A stretch of 23,515 nucleotides of DNA from Methylophilaceae bacterium. GTDB lineage: Bacteria > Pseudomonadota > Gammaproteobacteria > Burkholderiales > Methylophilaceae. The stretch covers positions 1-23,515 of the forward strand of contig SPJO01000158.1 in NCBI GenBank assembly GCA_006844635.1, written 5' to 3'. The translations under genes were made by a program, and so were the position numbers. Shown piece by piece: positions 7,338-15,073 of this stretch. The notes under the pieces were generated by a model. It worked only from the letters and a program-made list of their open reading frames with translations. It was not told the origin of the DNA and made no database searches. Numbering within the stretch: position 1 is the first letter of the stretch; each line of letters opens with the position of its first letter.

Positions 7338-7547
7338 TTAATGTTTGGTTTTCTCTGTTACTTCACCTTCAACGGTGGTACCAGCTTCTTCTGTCTTATC
7401 TTCAACTGAAGTATCTTTCACCGCTTTTTTGAACTCTTTGACGGCTCCGCCAACATCACCGCCCATATTACGTAGTTTTTTCGTACCAAAAACCAGCACA
7501 ACAATTAACAATACAATCAACCAATGCCATAAACTAAATGCGCCCAT
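7338..7547 (-). CDS. tatA: TatA, twin-arginine translocase pore subunit
   Basis: TatA oligomers form the transient translocation path of the Tat system in the inner membrane. The 69-residue protein has the standard membrane helix (about 4-20, FSLWHWLIVLLIVVLVFG), the hinge with FGTKKLRNMG, the amphipathic helix with FKKAVKD, and an acidic tail. A good ribosome site (AGGAG) precedes the ATG. It heads tatABC directly downstream of hinT, the usual betaproteobacterial order, and is probably part of the long his transcript. Confidence 0.95.
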   Translation of the reverse strand: MGAFSLWHWLIVLLIVVLVFGTKKLRNMGGDVGGAVKEFKKAVKDTSVEDKTEEAGTTVEGEVTEKTKH

Positions 7548-7565
7548 TACAATCTCCTAATTTTT

Positions 7566-7898
7566 TTAACTATTCGGCTCTCCGCCACCAAACACATGCA
7601 CATGTATATGGAAGACTTCCTGCCCTCCTTCACGTCCCGTATTAATTAGAGTTTTAAACCCTTTTAACCCTTGTTCGGCAGCTAGCTTTGGGGCTAATAA
7701 CAACATTTTGCCTAACAATGCCTGATGTGCATCTTCACAGCTTTTCAAACTTTCAATATGTTCTTTCGGTACAATCAGAAAGTGTGTTTTCGCCATTGGC
7801 TTAATATCATTAAATACGATGACATCGTTATCTTCGTATATCTTTGTTGCAGGAATATCTCCTGCAATGATTTTGCAAAAAATACATGCATCTGTCAT
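7566..7898 (-). CDS. hinT: HinT, HIT-family purine nucleoside phosphoramidase
   Basis: This is a small HIT-domain nucleotide hydrolase of the Hint branch, which acts on AMP-lysine-type phosphoramidates. In 110 residues it carries the histidine triad HIHVH at 97-101, with His99 as the expected nucleophile, and the N-terminal CIFCKI segment of bacterial Hint proteins. The start overlaps the hisE stop by 4 bases (ATGA), which shows translational coupling. Placement between hisE and tatA is standard in betaproteobacteria. Its physiological substrate in this organism cannot be told from sequence. Confidence 0.93.
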   Translation of the reverse strand: MTDACIFCKIIAGDIPATKIYEDNDVIVFNDIKPMAKTHFLIVPKEHIESLKSCEDAHQALLGKMLLLAPKLAAEQGLKGFKTLINTGREGGQEVFHIHVHVFGGGEPNS

Positions 7899-8215
7899 TT
7901 TGATCGACTTTCCTTTTCTGCAATCCCTGACAAACCTTCTCTTCTTGCTAGCTCATCTAAAACATCTTGTGGTGTCAAACCCGCTTTAGCCAACATCACC
8001 ATCGTATGAAACCACAAATCTGCTGTTTCATAAATCAACTCTTTTTGATCGCCGCCTTTCGCCGCAATGACTGTTTCTGTCGCCTCTTCGCCAACTTTCT
8101 TCAGAATACTGTCCATGCCTTTATCGTACAGCTTTGCGACATAGGAGGTCGCCGGATCAGCACTTTTGCGCTGCTCCATCAGATCTGCTAATCGATTTAA
8201 AATGTCTTCACTCAT
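7895..8215 (-). CDS. hisE: HisE, phosphoribosyl-ATP pyrophosphatase
   Basis: HisE catalyses the second step of histidine synthesis, hydrolysing phosphoribosyl-ATP to phosphoribosyl-AMP and pyrophosphate. The 106-residue protein belongs to the all-alpha MazG/HisE NTP pyrophosphohydrolase superfamily, with the conserved GEEATETVIAA and YETADLWFHTMVML segments that hold the metal-binding acidic residues. It is a separate gene, not fused to HisI as in enterobacteria. It overlaps hisI upstream and hinT downstream by 4 bases each. Confidence 0.95.
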   Translation of the reverse strand: MSEDILNRLADLMEQRKSADPATSYVAKLYDKGMDSILKKVGEEATETVIAAKGGDQKELIYETADLWFHTMVMLAKAGLTPQDVLDELARREGLSGIAEKESRSK

Positions 8216-8601
8216 GCGACAGGCTTATAAATATCTTCTGGGTTTTTAATTAGCGGCTGGTCAATTTTCCATGCATCGCCCTCAAGCTTCTTGAAGAAAC
8301 AATTATGACGACCAGTATGACAAGCAATACCACCCGCTTGCTCTACATCAATCAGCACAACATCCTCATCACAATCCAAGCGAATTTCATGCACGGTTTG
8401 TGTATGGCCAGACTCTTCACCCTTCCGCCAAAGCTTCTTGCGTGAACGAGACCAGTAGACCGCTTGCTTAGTTTCCTGCGTCAAAGACAAAGCTTCACGA
8501 TTCATCCACGCAAACATCAGCACTTTGCCACTTTTGTGCTCTTGCGCAATGACAGGGACCAATCCGTCTTTGTCCCAATTAATTTCATCTAACCAATTCA
8601 T
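8212..8601 (-). CDS. hisI: HisI, phosphoribosyl-AMP cyclohydrolase
   Basis: HisI opens the purine ring of phosphoribosyl-AMP (third step of the histidine pathway) as a zinc- and magnesium-dependent dimer. The 129 residues contain the metal motif DCDED (76-80, with Cys77 as zinc ligand) and CHTGRHNC (94-101) with Cys94 and Cys101. The stand-alone form fits the separate hisE next to it. Start is 8 bases after hisF stop; the stop overlaps hisE as ATGA. Confidence 0.95.
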   Translation of the reverse strand: MNWLDEINWDKDGLVPVIAQEHKSGKVLMFAWMNREALSLTQETKQAVYWSRSRKKLWRKGEESGHTQTVHEIRLDCDEDVVLIDVEQAGGIACHTGRHNCFFKKLEGDAWKIDQPLIKNPEDIYKPVA

Positions 8602-8609
8602 GTTTGCTT

Positions 8610-9374
8610 TTATAGCCTTACTTCAATTTGATGTTGTTGCATATATTCTTTTGCTTGTTTCACAGTGTACTCCCCATAATGGAAAATACTAGCCGCCAAA
8701 ACAGCATCAGCGCCACCGTCTTTAATCCCGTCGACCAAATGCTGCAAGTTACCTACGCCACCTGAAGCGATGAGCGGCACTTCGACCGCATCAGAGATTG
8801 CACGGTTCAATGGGTTGTTAAAGCCAATTTTTGTACCGTCTCTATCCATACTCGTGACCAACAACTCACCTGCACCTAAGCCCACCATCTTTTTTGCCCA
8901 CTCAACAGCATCTAAACCTGTTGGCTTACGGCCACCATGGGTGAACACTTCCCACTTGTATGGCTTATCATCCACTTTCTTCGCATCAATAGCAACGACA
9001 ATACATTGCGAGCCAAAACGCGCCGTGGCATCAGCCACCATTTGTGGGTTAAAAACTGCCGTCGTGTTAATGCTGACTTTATCAGCGCCCGCATTGAGCA
9101 AACGCCGCACATCTTCCACTTCACGCACACCACCGCCAACCGTTAAGGGAATAAATACCTGACTCGCCACATCTTCAATAATATGCAAGATTAAATCTCG
9201 CTCATCTGAAGTCGCCGTGATATCTAAAAAAGTGAGTTCATCAGCACCTTGATCATCATAACGTTTAGCAATCTCGACTGGATCACCAGCATCACGCAAT
9301 TCGACAAAGTTAACACCTTTGACGACACGCCCGCCTGTGACGTCTAAGCAAGGAATAATACGCTTAGCGAGCAT
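8610..9374 (-). CDS. hisF: HisF, imidazole glycerol phosphate synthase cyclase subunit
   Basis: HisF is the cyclase half of IGP synthase. It uses ammonia channelled from HisH to convert PRFAR into imidazole glycerol phosphate and AICAR. The 254-residue (beta/alpha)8 barrel has the catalytic aspartates Asp11 (CLDV) and Asp130 (AIDAKK), and the phosphate-binding GGGVR (80-84) and ASGGVG segments. The start lies inside the end of hisA (11-base overlap), so the two are translationally coupled. HisF and HisA share the half-barrel duplication ancestry. Confidence 0.96.
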   Translation of the reverse strand: MLAKRIIPCLDVTGGRVVKGVNFVELRDAGDPVEIAKRYDDQGADELTFLDITATSDERDLILHIIEDVASQVFIPLTVGGGVREVEDVRRLLNAGADKVSINTTAVFNPQMVADATARFGSQCIVVAIDAKKVDDKPYKWEVFTHGGRKPTGLDAVEWAKKMVGLGAGELLVTSMDRDGTKIGFNNPLNRAISDAVEVPLIASGGVGNLQHLVDGIKDGGADAVLAASIFHYGEYTVKQAKEYMQQHQIEVRL

Positions 9375-10113
9375 AAGGAGACAGTTCGTCTGCTAAAGCT
9401 TGGGCTTTGGCAAAATCTAACGTACCTTCATAAATAGCACGGCCTGTAATCGTACCCATAATGCCTGACTCTTGTACATCACAAAGCGCACGCACACCGT
9501 CTAAATTGGTCAATCCGCCTGAAGCAATCACTGGAATTGTCAGTGCTTCAGCCAAAGCAACGGTTGCTTCAATATTTACACCTGTCATCATGCCATCACG
9601 ACCAATATCCGTATAGACAATCGATTCAACCCCATAGTCTTCATATTTCTTACCGATATCAATCACATCATGGCCTGTCATCTTAGACCAGCCATCAACA
9701 GCCACCTTGCCATCTTTTGCATCCAGACCAACAATCACTTGCCCCGGGAATGCATAACAGGCCTCATGTAAAAAGCCAGGGTTTTTGACGGCTGCCGTAC
9801 CCAAAATCACATAATCAATGCCATCATCTACATAACGCTCAACCGTATCCAAATCACGAATGCCGCCGCCTAATTGGACAGGCACTTCTCCAGCCACTTC
9901 GCTCAGTATTGATTTAACCGCACCTTCATTAACCGGCTTACCGGCAAATGCGCCATTCAAATCCACGAGGTGCAAACGCTTACAACCCTGATCTAACCAA
10001 TGGCGCGCCATCGCTGCCGGGTCGTCTGAGAATACAGTAGATTCTTCCATGTCTCCTTGTTTTAGGCGGACACAGTGGCCATCTTTCAAATCAATTGCTG
10101 GGATAATTAACAT
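9364..10113 (-). CDS. hisA: HisA, ProFAR isomerase
   Basis: HisA carries out the Amadori rearrangement of ProFAR to PRFAR, the substrate of HisHF. The 249-residue (beta/alpha)8 barrel has catalytic Asp8 (AIDLKDG) and Asp131 (GLDAKDG), and the phosphate loops LGGGIRD (81-87) and ASGGLTN. It follows hisH after 36 AT-rich bases and overlaps hisF by 11 bases. No sign of the bifunctional PriA form or of any truncation. Confidence 0.96.
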   Translation of the reverse strand: MLIIPAIDLKDGHCVRLKQGDMEESTVFSDDPAAMARHWLDQGCKRLHLVDLNGAFAGKPVNEGAVKSILSEVAGEVPVQLGGGIRDLDTVERYVDDGIDYVILGTAAVKNPGFLHEACYAFPGQVIVGLDAKDGKVAVDGWSKMTGHDVIDIGKKYEDYGVESIVYTDIGRDGMMTGVNIEATVALAEALTIPVIASGGLTNLDGVRALCDVQESGIMGTITGRAIYEGTLDFAKAQALADELSPYAR

Positions 10114-10149
10114 AATATTATTAATAGCTTATTCAATAAAAAATAAATC

Positions 10150-10797
10150 TTAAGGCTTCCAGTTTACAAAATTACGCAGTAATTGCAATCCTGCATGCGC
10201 ACTTTTTTCTGGGTGAAACTGCACAGCAAAAATGTTATCTTGCGTCACAGCACAGGTAAACTGATCTGGGTATTGTCCATAACCAACGGCACACCCCGCA
10301 TCATCTGGTTGTACATAGTAGCTATGTACAAAATAAAAGCGTGTTCCATCTGGAATATCTTGCCACATCGCATGGCCCGCTTTTGGTTGGTACACCTCAT
10401 TCCAACCCATATGTGGGACTTTGAGCTTTTCGCCAAGTTCATCGCGTGCACCATCTAGGTTAAATTTCTTGACGCCACCTTGAAACAAACCCAACCCATT
10501 AACATGCCCTTCTTCAGAGCGCTCAAACAACATCTGTAAGCCAATACAAATACCTAGAAATGGTTTTGTTTTAGCCGCATCAATCACTGCATCACGCAAA
10601 CCGCGCGCATCCAACTCCTGCATACACTCTGGCATCGCACCTTGCCCCGGGAAAACAACACGCTCCGCCTGTTGGATAACCTCGGGGTTACTGGTGACAA
10701 CAACCGTTTTATTAGGTGCAACGTGTTCAATTGCTTTTGACACGGACCTTAAATTGCCCATGCCATAGTCAACCACGGCAATATCTACTTTTGTCAT
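10150..10797 (-). CDS. hisH: HisH, imidazole glycerol phosphate synthase glutaminase subunit
   Basis: HisH is the class I glutamine amidotransferase that supplies ammonia to HisF. In 215 residues the triad is Cys84 (GICIGLQM), His195 and Glu197 (QFHPEKS). The oxyanion-strand motif PGQGAMPECM (50-59) is in place. The gene is 25 bases downstream of hisB and part of the same transcript. Confidence 0.96.
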   Translation of the reverse strand: MTKVDIAVVDYGMGNLRSVSKAIEHVAPNKTVVVTSNPEVIQQAERVVFPGQGAMPECMQELDARGLRDAVIDAAKTKPFLGICIGLQMLFERSEEGHVNGLGLFQGGVKKFNLDGARDELGEKLKVPHMGWNEVYQPKAGHAMWQDIPDGTRFYFVHSYYVQPDDAGCAVGYGQYPDQFTCAVTQDNIFAVQFHPEKSAHAGLQLLRNFVNWKP

Positions 10798-10822
10798 TTA
10801 ATTTGCTACAGAAAGGTTGGTT

Positions 10823-11410
10823 TTATAACACGCCTTTGGTAGAAGGCATGATGCCTGCCATGCGTTCATCCACAGTGACAGCCATACGTAATGCTCGCCC
10901 AAAGGCTTTAAAAATTGTTTCAGCCTGATGATGCGAGTTATGGCCTCTTAAGTTATCAACATGCAAGGTTACGAGTGCATGGTTAATAAACCCTTGGAAG
11001 AACTCGTGAAACAAATCCACATCGAACTCCCCAATTGCTGCCCGCGTAAACTCACAGTGAAACTCTAAACCAGGACGACCAGATAAGTCTAGCACGACCC
11101 GTGACAACGCTTCATCCAGCGGCACATAGGCATGTCCATAACGATTAATGCCTTTTTTATCGCCAACAGCCTTCAGAAACGCTTGACCAAGTGTAATGCC
11201 GATATCTTCTACCGTATGGTGTGCATCGATATGCAAATCACCTTTTGCTTTGACCGTGATATCCATCATGCCATGACGCGCAATTTGATCCATCATATGA
11301 TCAAGGAAACCAAGACCAGTTTCAAATGATGACTGTCCAGTCCCATCCAAGTTAATTGAAACGGTAATTTGAGTTTCTAGGGTATCGCGAGTAACTTCAG
11401 CTTGACGCAT
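10823..11410 (-). CDS. hisB: HisB, imidazoleglycerol-phosphate dehydratase
   Basis: This manganese enzyme dehydrates imidazole glycerol phosphate to imidazole acetol phosphate. The 195-residue protein is the monofunctional form with the two metal motifs HHTVEDIG (64-71) and HNSHHQAE (157-164) of the duplicated fold. The histidinol phosphatase domain fused to HisB in enterobacteria is absent, and no phosphatase gene is in the window. It is the first gene of the second his block: the HPS gene and its terminator lie upstream, so it needs its own promoter in 11411-11492. Confidence 0.96.
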   Translation of the reverse strand: MRQAEVTRDTLETQITVSINLDGTGQSSFETGLGFLDHMMDQIARHGMMDITVKAKGDLHIDAHHTVEDIGITLGQAFLKAVGDKKGINRYGHAYVPLDEALSRVVLDLSGRPGLEFHCEFTRAAIGEFDVDLFHEFFQGFINHALVTLHVDNLRGHNSHHQAETIFKAFGRALRMAVTVDERMAGIMPSTKGVL

Positions 11411-11492
11411 ATGAACAATCTAGTAATGAATTGAATATAAATGATTTATGCGCATTTTAACCTAATCTCGCGTTGAAGCGCAAAAATCCCAT
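11411..11492 (-). promoter_or_regulatory. Probable promoter region of hisB-tatC transcript
   Basis: This 82-base AT-rich interval separates the hps terminator from hisB, so a promoter is expected. Best minus-strand candidate: TTGCGC, 18 bases, TAAAAT (in GGTTAAAATGCG), with a poor -35. A second -10-like TATATT lies closer to hisB. Neither is convincing alone. No leader peptide rich in His codons or attenuator hairpin is visible. Confidence 0.3.
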
Positions 11493-11519
11493 AAAAAAAG
11501 CCGACACAAGGTCGGCTTT
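11493..11519 (-). terminator. Intrinsic terminator after hps
   Basis: On the minus strand AAGCCGAC, a 5-base loop and GTCGGCTT are followed by a T-run of seven in total. The hairpin is about 36 bases beyond the hps stop. A-runs and T-runs on both sides would let it work in both directions. It separates hps from hisB transcriptionally. Confidence 0.85.
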
Positions 11520-11554
11520 ATCGTTAGTGCTTAACTCACTAAAAGTGCAGTGAA

Positions 11555-12511
11555 TTACTCAGCGCTAGCAGCTTCTTTAGCAGCGTCAACTAAGTCAGCA
11601 GCTTCTTCCATTGTTGCATCAGCCGCATCATCCATCGCTTCGCCTGTTGCTTCCATAGCATCATCCATGGCTTCACCAGTAGACTCCATCGCGTCGCCCA
11701 TGGCTTCGCCTGTAGATTCCATTGCATCGCCAGTTGCTTCAACAGCTTCTTCCATTGTTGCTGCTGCATCAGATGCAGCTTCATCAGTAGAACCACCGTT
11801 TAACAAGAATAAACCTAGCAATACTGCGCCAGCAATAATTGCCCATGGCAACCATTTCATACCGCCTGCATTTGCGTTACCAGCATGTACGATACCTGTG
11901 ATTTCTGCAGCAGAAGCAGCAGGATCAGCAGCACCGTAAATAGCAGCACCAGCCACAACGATATCAGCACCAGCATCAACCACTTGTGCAGCTGTGTTAG
12001 CTTTAACACCACCAGCAACAGATACTTTAGCACCAGTATTTAAACCAGTTACCATTGCCAAATCTGTGAAAGGTGTTTGACCAGCAGCTTGTTGGTCTAA
12101 ACCTGTGTGAACGCCGATTACGTGCGCACCTAATTTAGCCACTTCTAATGTACGTGCTTTTTTGTCACCTACGTTAATTAAGTCAACTTGCGCCATTTTG
12201 TTGTACTTGTTAGCAACATCAATCACGCCTTTAATCGTACCGATGTCAGCAGTACCAAGTACTGTACAAATATCTGCACCTGCTTTATAGAATGGCTCAG
12301 CTTCGTAGAAACCAGCATCCATTGTTTTCAAATCAACTAAGATCTTGTTGTTTGGGAACTTAGCGCGTAGTGTTTTTAAAAGCTCAATACCGTTATGCTT
12401 AATGCAAGGTGTACCGATTTCTAAAATATCCACATGTGGCGCAACTTTAGCAGCCAATGCGACTGTTGCGTCAAAATCTAGTGAATCTAATGCCATTTGG
12501 GTTTGTGCCAT
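11555..12511 (-). CDS. hps: 3-Hexulose-6-phosphate synthase with membrane-helix and acidic repeat tail
   Basis: Residues 1-210 are a full-length 3-hexulose-6-phosphate synthase of the OMP-decarboxylase superfamily barrel, which condenses formaldehyde with ribulose 5-phosphate in the RuMP pathway. The catalytic motif DLKTMD is at 60-65 (Asp60, Lys62, Asp65), with GVHTG (His135) and the phosphate loops AGGVK and VAGAAIYGA. Normal HPS proteins end here. In this one a Gly/Asn linker (211-217) leads to a strongly hydrophobic helix (about 219-238, KWLPWAIIAGAVLLGLFLLN) and then an acidic Ala/Met/Glu/Asp tail with 11-residue repeats (about 252-306). Lys before and Asp/Glu after the helix suggest catalytic domain inside, tail outside. 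The ribosome site is strong (GGAGGAAG). It has its own promoter and terminator between hisC and hisB. Enzyme identity is firm; the tail function is unknown. Confidence 0.93.
   Translation of the reverse strand: MAQTQMALDSLDFDATVALAAKVAPHVDILEIGTPCIKHNGIELLKTLRAKFPNNKILVDLKTMDAGFYEAEPFYKAGADICTVLGTADIGTIKGVIDVANKYNKMAQVDLINVGDKKARTLEVAKLGAHVIGVHTGLDQQAAGQTPFTDLAMVTGLNTGAKVSVAGGVKANTAAQVVDAGADIVVAGAAIYGAADPAASAAEITGIVHAGNANAGGMKWLPWAIIAGAVLLGLFLLNGGSTDEAASDAAATMEEAVEATGDAMESTGEAMGDAMESTGEAMDDAMEATGEAMDDAADATMEEAADLVDAAKEAASAE
11627..11725 (-). repeat. Three 33-bp tandem repeats in hps tail
   Basis: Three in-frame 33-bp units encode AMESTGEAMGD, AMESTGEAMDD and AMEATGEAMDD (residues 263-295), with degenerate copies on both sides (AVEATGD before, AADATMEEAAD after). 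The pattern is a 7+4 residue hendecad with Ala/Met on one face and Glu/Asp on the other, as expected for an amphipathic helix or coiled coil. The DNA units are nearly but not fully identical. Confidence 0.85.
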
Positions 12512-12553
12512 GATATTACTTCCTCCGAATTTGCTCTATATTCGATTAAAAAT

Positions 12554-12572
12554 TTGATTTTCTTGTAATCAA
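12554..12572 (-). promoter_or_regulatory. Hairpin in the hps 5' leader
   Basis: TTGATT and AATCAA (minus strand) pair around a 7-base loop in the leader, about 43-61 bases upstream of the hps ATG. A short AU-rich stem of this kind could stabilise the message or be incidental. It is not a T-tailed terminator. Confidence 0.3.
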
Positions 12573-12623
12573 CTAACCTTACATCTAAACCAATATTAAA
12601 TGCAACTTTAGCTACATTGCGAC

Positions 12624-12653
12624 ATCATAACCGCAATTAACGTAAGATTTCAA
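12624..12653 (-). promoter_or_regulatory. Sigma-70 promoter of hps
   Basis: On the minus strand TTGAAA (complement at 12648-12653) and TATGAT (complement at 12624-12629) are 18 bases apart, each one mismatch from consensus. Transcription would start near 12617, giving a leader of about 105 bases before the hps ATG. It lies in the 205-base gap after hisC, so hps is not dependent on the his transcript. Confidence 0.65.
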
Positions 12654-12716
12654 GAAATTAGTGTCATTTTCACTGCAATTCATCACTATTTTTCAGCCAG
12701 GTTAGCGCAGTTAATG

Positions 12717-13775
12717 CTATAAAATCGACTTAATAGCAGTTAACAACTGCTCTGTCTCCCGCTCTGTGCCTACGGTTATGCGCAAATACGGTGAAATGCG
12801 TGCCGGCTGATTAAAATGCCGGACAATTATTTTCTGTTCACGTAATTTTTGCGCCAATTCCGCACCAGCTATGGTGGCATGCTTAGTAAAAATAAAATTA
12901 CCACCAGAAGGCAGCACGGTAAAAGCCATGGCTTCTAGGCGCTTCACCAGCGCATCGCGTGTTTGCATCACTCGTTGACGCGTTGCTTCAAAATAATCAA
13001 CATCCTCAATCGCTGCAATCGCGCCAGCTTCTGCTAAACGGTCAATCGGATAAGAATTAAAGCTATCTTTCACCCGCGTTAATGCTGCAATCAACTCTGC
13101 GTTCCCCAATGCATAGCCGAGGCGCAAACCCGCTAATGAACGAGACTTAGACAATGTCTGTGTCACTAACAAGTTAGGGTAATCTTTAATTAAGCGAACG
13201 GCTGACTCTGTACCAAAATCCACATAGGCTTCATCAACCACAACCACAGAGTAGCGGTTTTTCTGCAGAATGGCTTCTATTCGCTTCAATTCTAACGGGA
13301 TACCTGTTGGCGCATTCGGATTAGGGAAAATAATCCCGCCATTCGGCCGATCATAGTCATGAACATTGATTTCAAAGTGCCGGTCTAATGGTATAGCATC
13401 GTATTCAATCCCATATAAACCACAATACACAGGGTAAAAGCTATAGGTAATATCAGGAAACAATAATGGGTGGTCATGCTTCAACAGCGCCTGAAAAATA
13501 TGCGCCAACACCTCATCAGATCCGTTTCCAACAAACACTTGCTCAGCGCTCAACCCATGATAATGCGCAATACTTTGTTTTAAACGGGCAGAGGTGGGAT
13601 CTGGATAAAGTCTTAATTGGTCCGTAGCAGCCGCTTGAATCGCAGCAATGGCTTTAGGGCTCGGTCCATAAGGGTTCTCATTGGTATTCAGCTTAATGAG
13701 ATCCAGCACTTTTGGCTGCTCACCGGGCACATAAGGCTTTAATTCATGAACAATATCGCTCCAATATTGGCTCAT
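12717..13775 (-). CDS. hisC: HisC, histidinol-phosphate aminotransferase
   Basis: This PLP-dependent class I/II aminotransferase converts imidazole acetol phosphate to histidinol phosphate. The 352-residue protein has NPNAPTG (152-158), DEAYVDF (181-187) with the PLP-contacting Asp and Tyr, the Schiff-base Lys210 in TLSKSRSLAG, and Arg218 in GLRLGYALG. The N-terminal LIKLNTNENPYGPSP is typical of HisC. The start directly follows the hisD stop with no gap. It closes the bolA-hisC block; no clear T-tailed terminator is seen in the gap before hps. Confidence 0.95.
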   Translation of the reverse strand: MSQYWSDIVHELKPYVPGEQPKVLDLIKLNTNENPYGPSPKAIAAIQAAATDQLRLYPDPTSARLKQSIAHYHGLSAEQVFVGNGSDEVLAHIFQALLKHDHPLLFPDITYSFYPVYCGLYGIEYDAIPLDRHFEINVHDYDRPNGGIIFPNPNAPTGIPLELKRIEAILQKNRYSVVVVDEAYVDFGTESAVRLIKDYPNLLVTQTLSKSRSLAGLRLGYALGNAELIAALTRVKDSFNSYPIDRLAEAGAIAAIEDVDYFEATRQRVMQTRDALVKRLEAMAFTVLPSGGNFIFTKHATIAGAELAQKLREQKIIVRHFNQPARISPYLRITVGTERETEQLLTAIKSIL

Positions 13776-15071
13776 TTACTTTAGCCTATATTCTGCTGAC
13801 TTCGCATGTGCAGGCAAACTTTCTCCATGTGCCAATGTAGAAGCAATTTGGCCTAACTTCTGCGCACCATCGCTAGACACCATAATTAAACTTGAGCGTT
13901 TCTGGAAGTCATACACCCCCAAAGGTGAACTAAAGCGTGCTGTGCGTGAAGTTGGCAGCACATGATTAGGCCCAGCGCAGTAATCGCCCAAGGCCTCACA
14001 AGTATCACGGCCCATAAAGATGGCACCAGCATGTTTAATCTGCTTACTCATTGCTAGTGGATCTTCAACAGATAGCTCTAAATGCTCAGGCGCAATATAG
14101 TTACTAATCTCGACCGCCTCTTCTAAGTCTTTCACCTGAATCAACGCACCCCGATCGGTAATCGAGGTGTTGATAATGGCTTTGCGTGGCATGGTTTCCA
14201 CAAGCTTTTGCATACTTTCAGCCACCTGATCAATAAATGCAGCATCTGGACATAAAAAGATCGCTTGGGCCATTTCATCATGCTCAGCTTGACTGAATAA
14301 GTCCATGGCAATCCAGTCAGGATTGGTTTTGCCATCGCAAATCACCAAAATCTCTGATGGGCCAGCCACCATATCAATGCCAACAACACCAAACACACGT
14401 CGTTTGGCCGCTGCGACATAAGCATTCCCTGGACCAGTCACTTTATCGACCTGCGGCACTGTTTCTGTACCATAAGCTAAAGCGCCGACTGCTTGCGCAC
14501 CACCGATACAGAACACACGATCCACACCCGCAATCGCGGCTGCAGCCAGCACTAAATTATTCCGCTCGCCATTCGGTGTCGGCACCACCATAATCAACTC
14601 TTCAACACCCGCTACTTTCGCAGGAATTGCATTCATCAACACACTCGATGGGTATGCCGCCTTACCACCGGGCACATAAAGACCGACACGGTCTAACGCG
14701 GTCACTTGCTGACCCAGCATGGTGCCGTCTGCTTCTGTGTAATGCCAAGACTGCATCACTTGCTTCTCGTGGTATTGCTTGACACGGTCTGCTGCAGCTT
14801 GCAATGCATCGCGTTGTTCCGCAGGCAAGCCGTCTAATGCCGCCTGCAAATCTACTTGGCTAATTTCCAATTCAGCAAGGCTGCTGGCATTTGTCTGATC
14901 AAAACGATTGGTGTATTCAAGCACTGCAGCATCACCACGCTTCTTCACATCCTTTAAAATATCTGCCACGACGACATCAATGCGGTCATCCTGCGCCGTT
15001 TCAAATGCCAGTAGCGCTTTTAATGCTGCATCAAAATCTGCATCAGTCGTTGATAAACGTCTAATATCCAT
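13776..15071 (-). CDS. hisD: HisD, histidinol dehydrogenase
   Basis: HisD oxidises histidinol to histidine in two NAD-dependent steps. In 431 residues the expected zinc ligands are Gln262, His265 (QAEHDE), Asp363 (LGDYCAGPNH) and His422 (LPAHAKSA); Glu329-His330 (APEHLEL) are the catalytic pair. The glycine-rich KVTGPGNAYV motif (210-219) is intact. It starts 2 bases after hisG stop and abuts hisC. Confidence 0.96.
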   Translation of the reverse strand: MDIRRLSTTDADFDAALKALLAFETAQDDRIDVVVADILKDVKKRGDAAVLEYTNRFDQTNASSLAELEISQVDLQAALDGLPAEQRDALQAAADRVKQYHEKQVMQSWHYTEADGTMLGQQVTALDRVGLYVPGGKAAYPSSVLMNAIPAKVAGVEELIMVVPTPNGERNNLVLAAAAIAGVDRVFCIGGAQAVGALAYGTETVPQVDKVTGPGNAYVAAAKRRVFGVVGIDMVAGPSEILVICDGKTNPDWIAMDLFSQAEHDEMAQAIFLCPDAAFIDQVAESMQKLVETMPRKAIINTSITDRGALIQVKDLEEAVEISNYIAPEHLELSVEDPLAMSKQIKHAGAIFMGRDTCEALGDYCAGPNHVLPTSRTARFSSPLGVYDFQKRSSLIMVSSDGAQKLGQIASTLAHGESLPAHAKSAEYRLK

Positions 15072-15073
15072 CT

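Noticed and set aside
11858..11860. Internal ATG at HPS residue 218 as the start of a separate small membrane protein of about 101 residues
   Set aside because: The reading frame is continuous with HPS, and the AGGCGG before this ATG is only one base away, too close for efficient initiation. A dual-start product is not excluded but not supported.
11550..11939. Plus-strand open frame of 129 codons rich in Ala/Ser opposite the hps tail
   Set aside because: It is the antisense shadow of the repeat tail; composition follows from the repeats, and it has no ribosome site or known fold.
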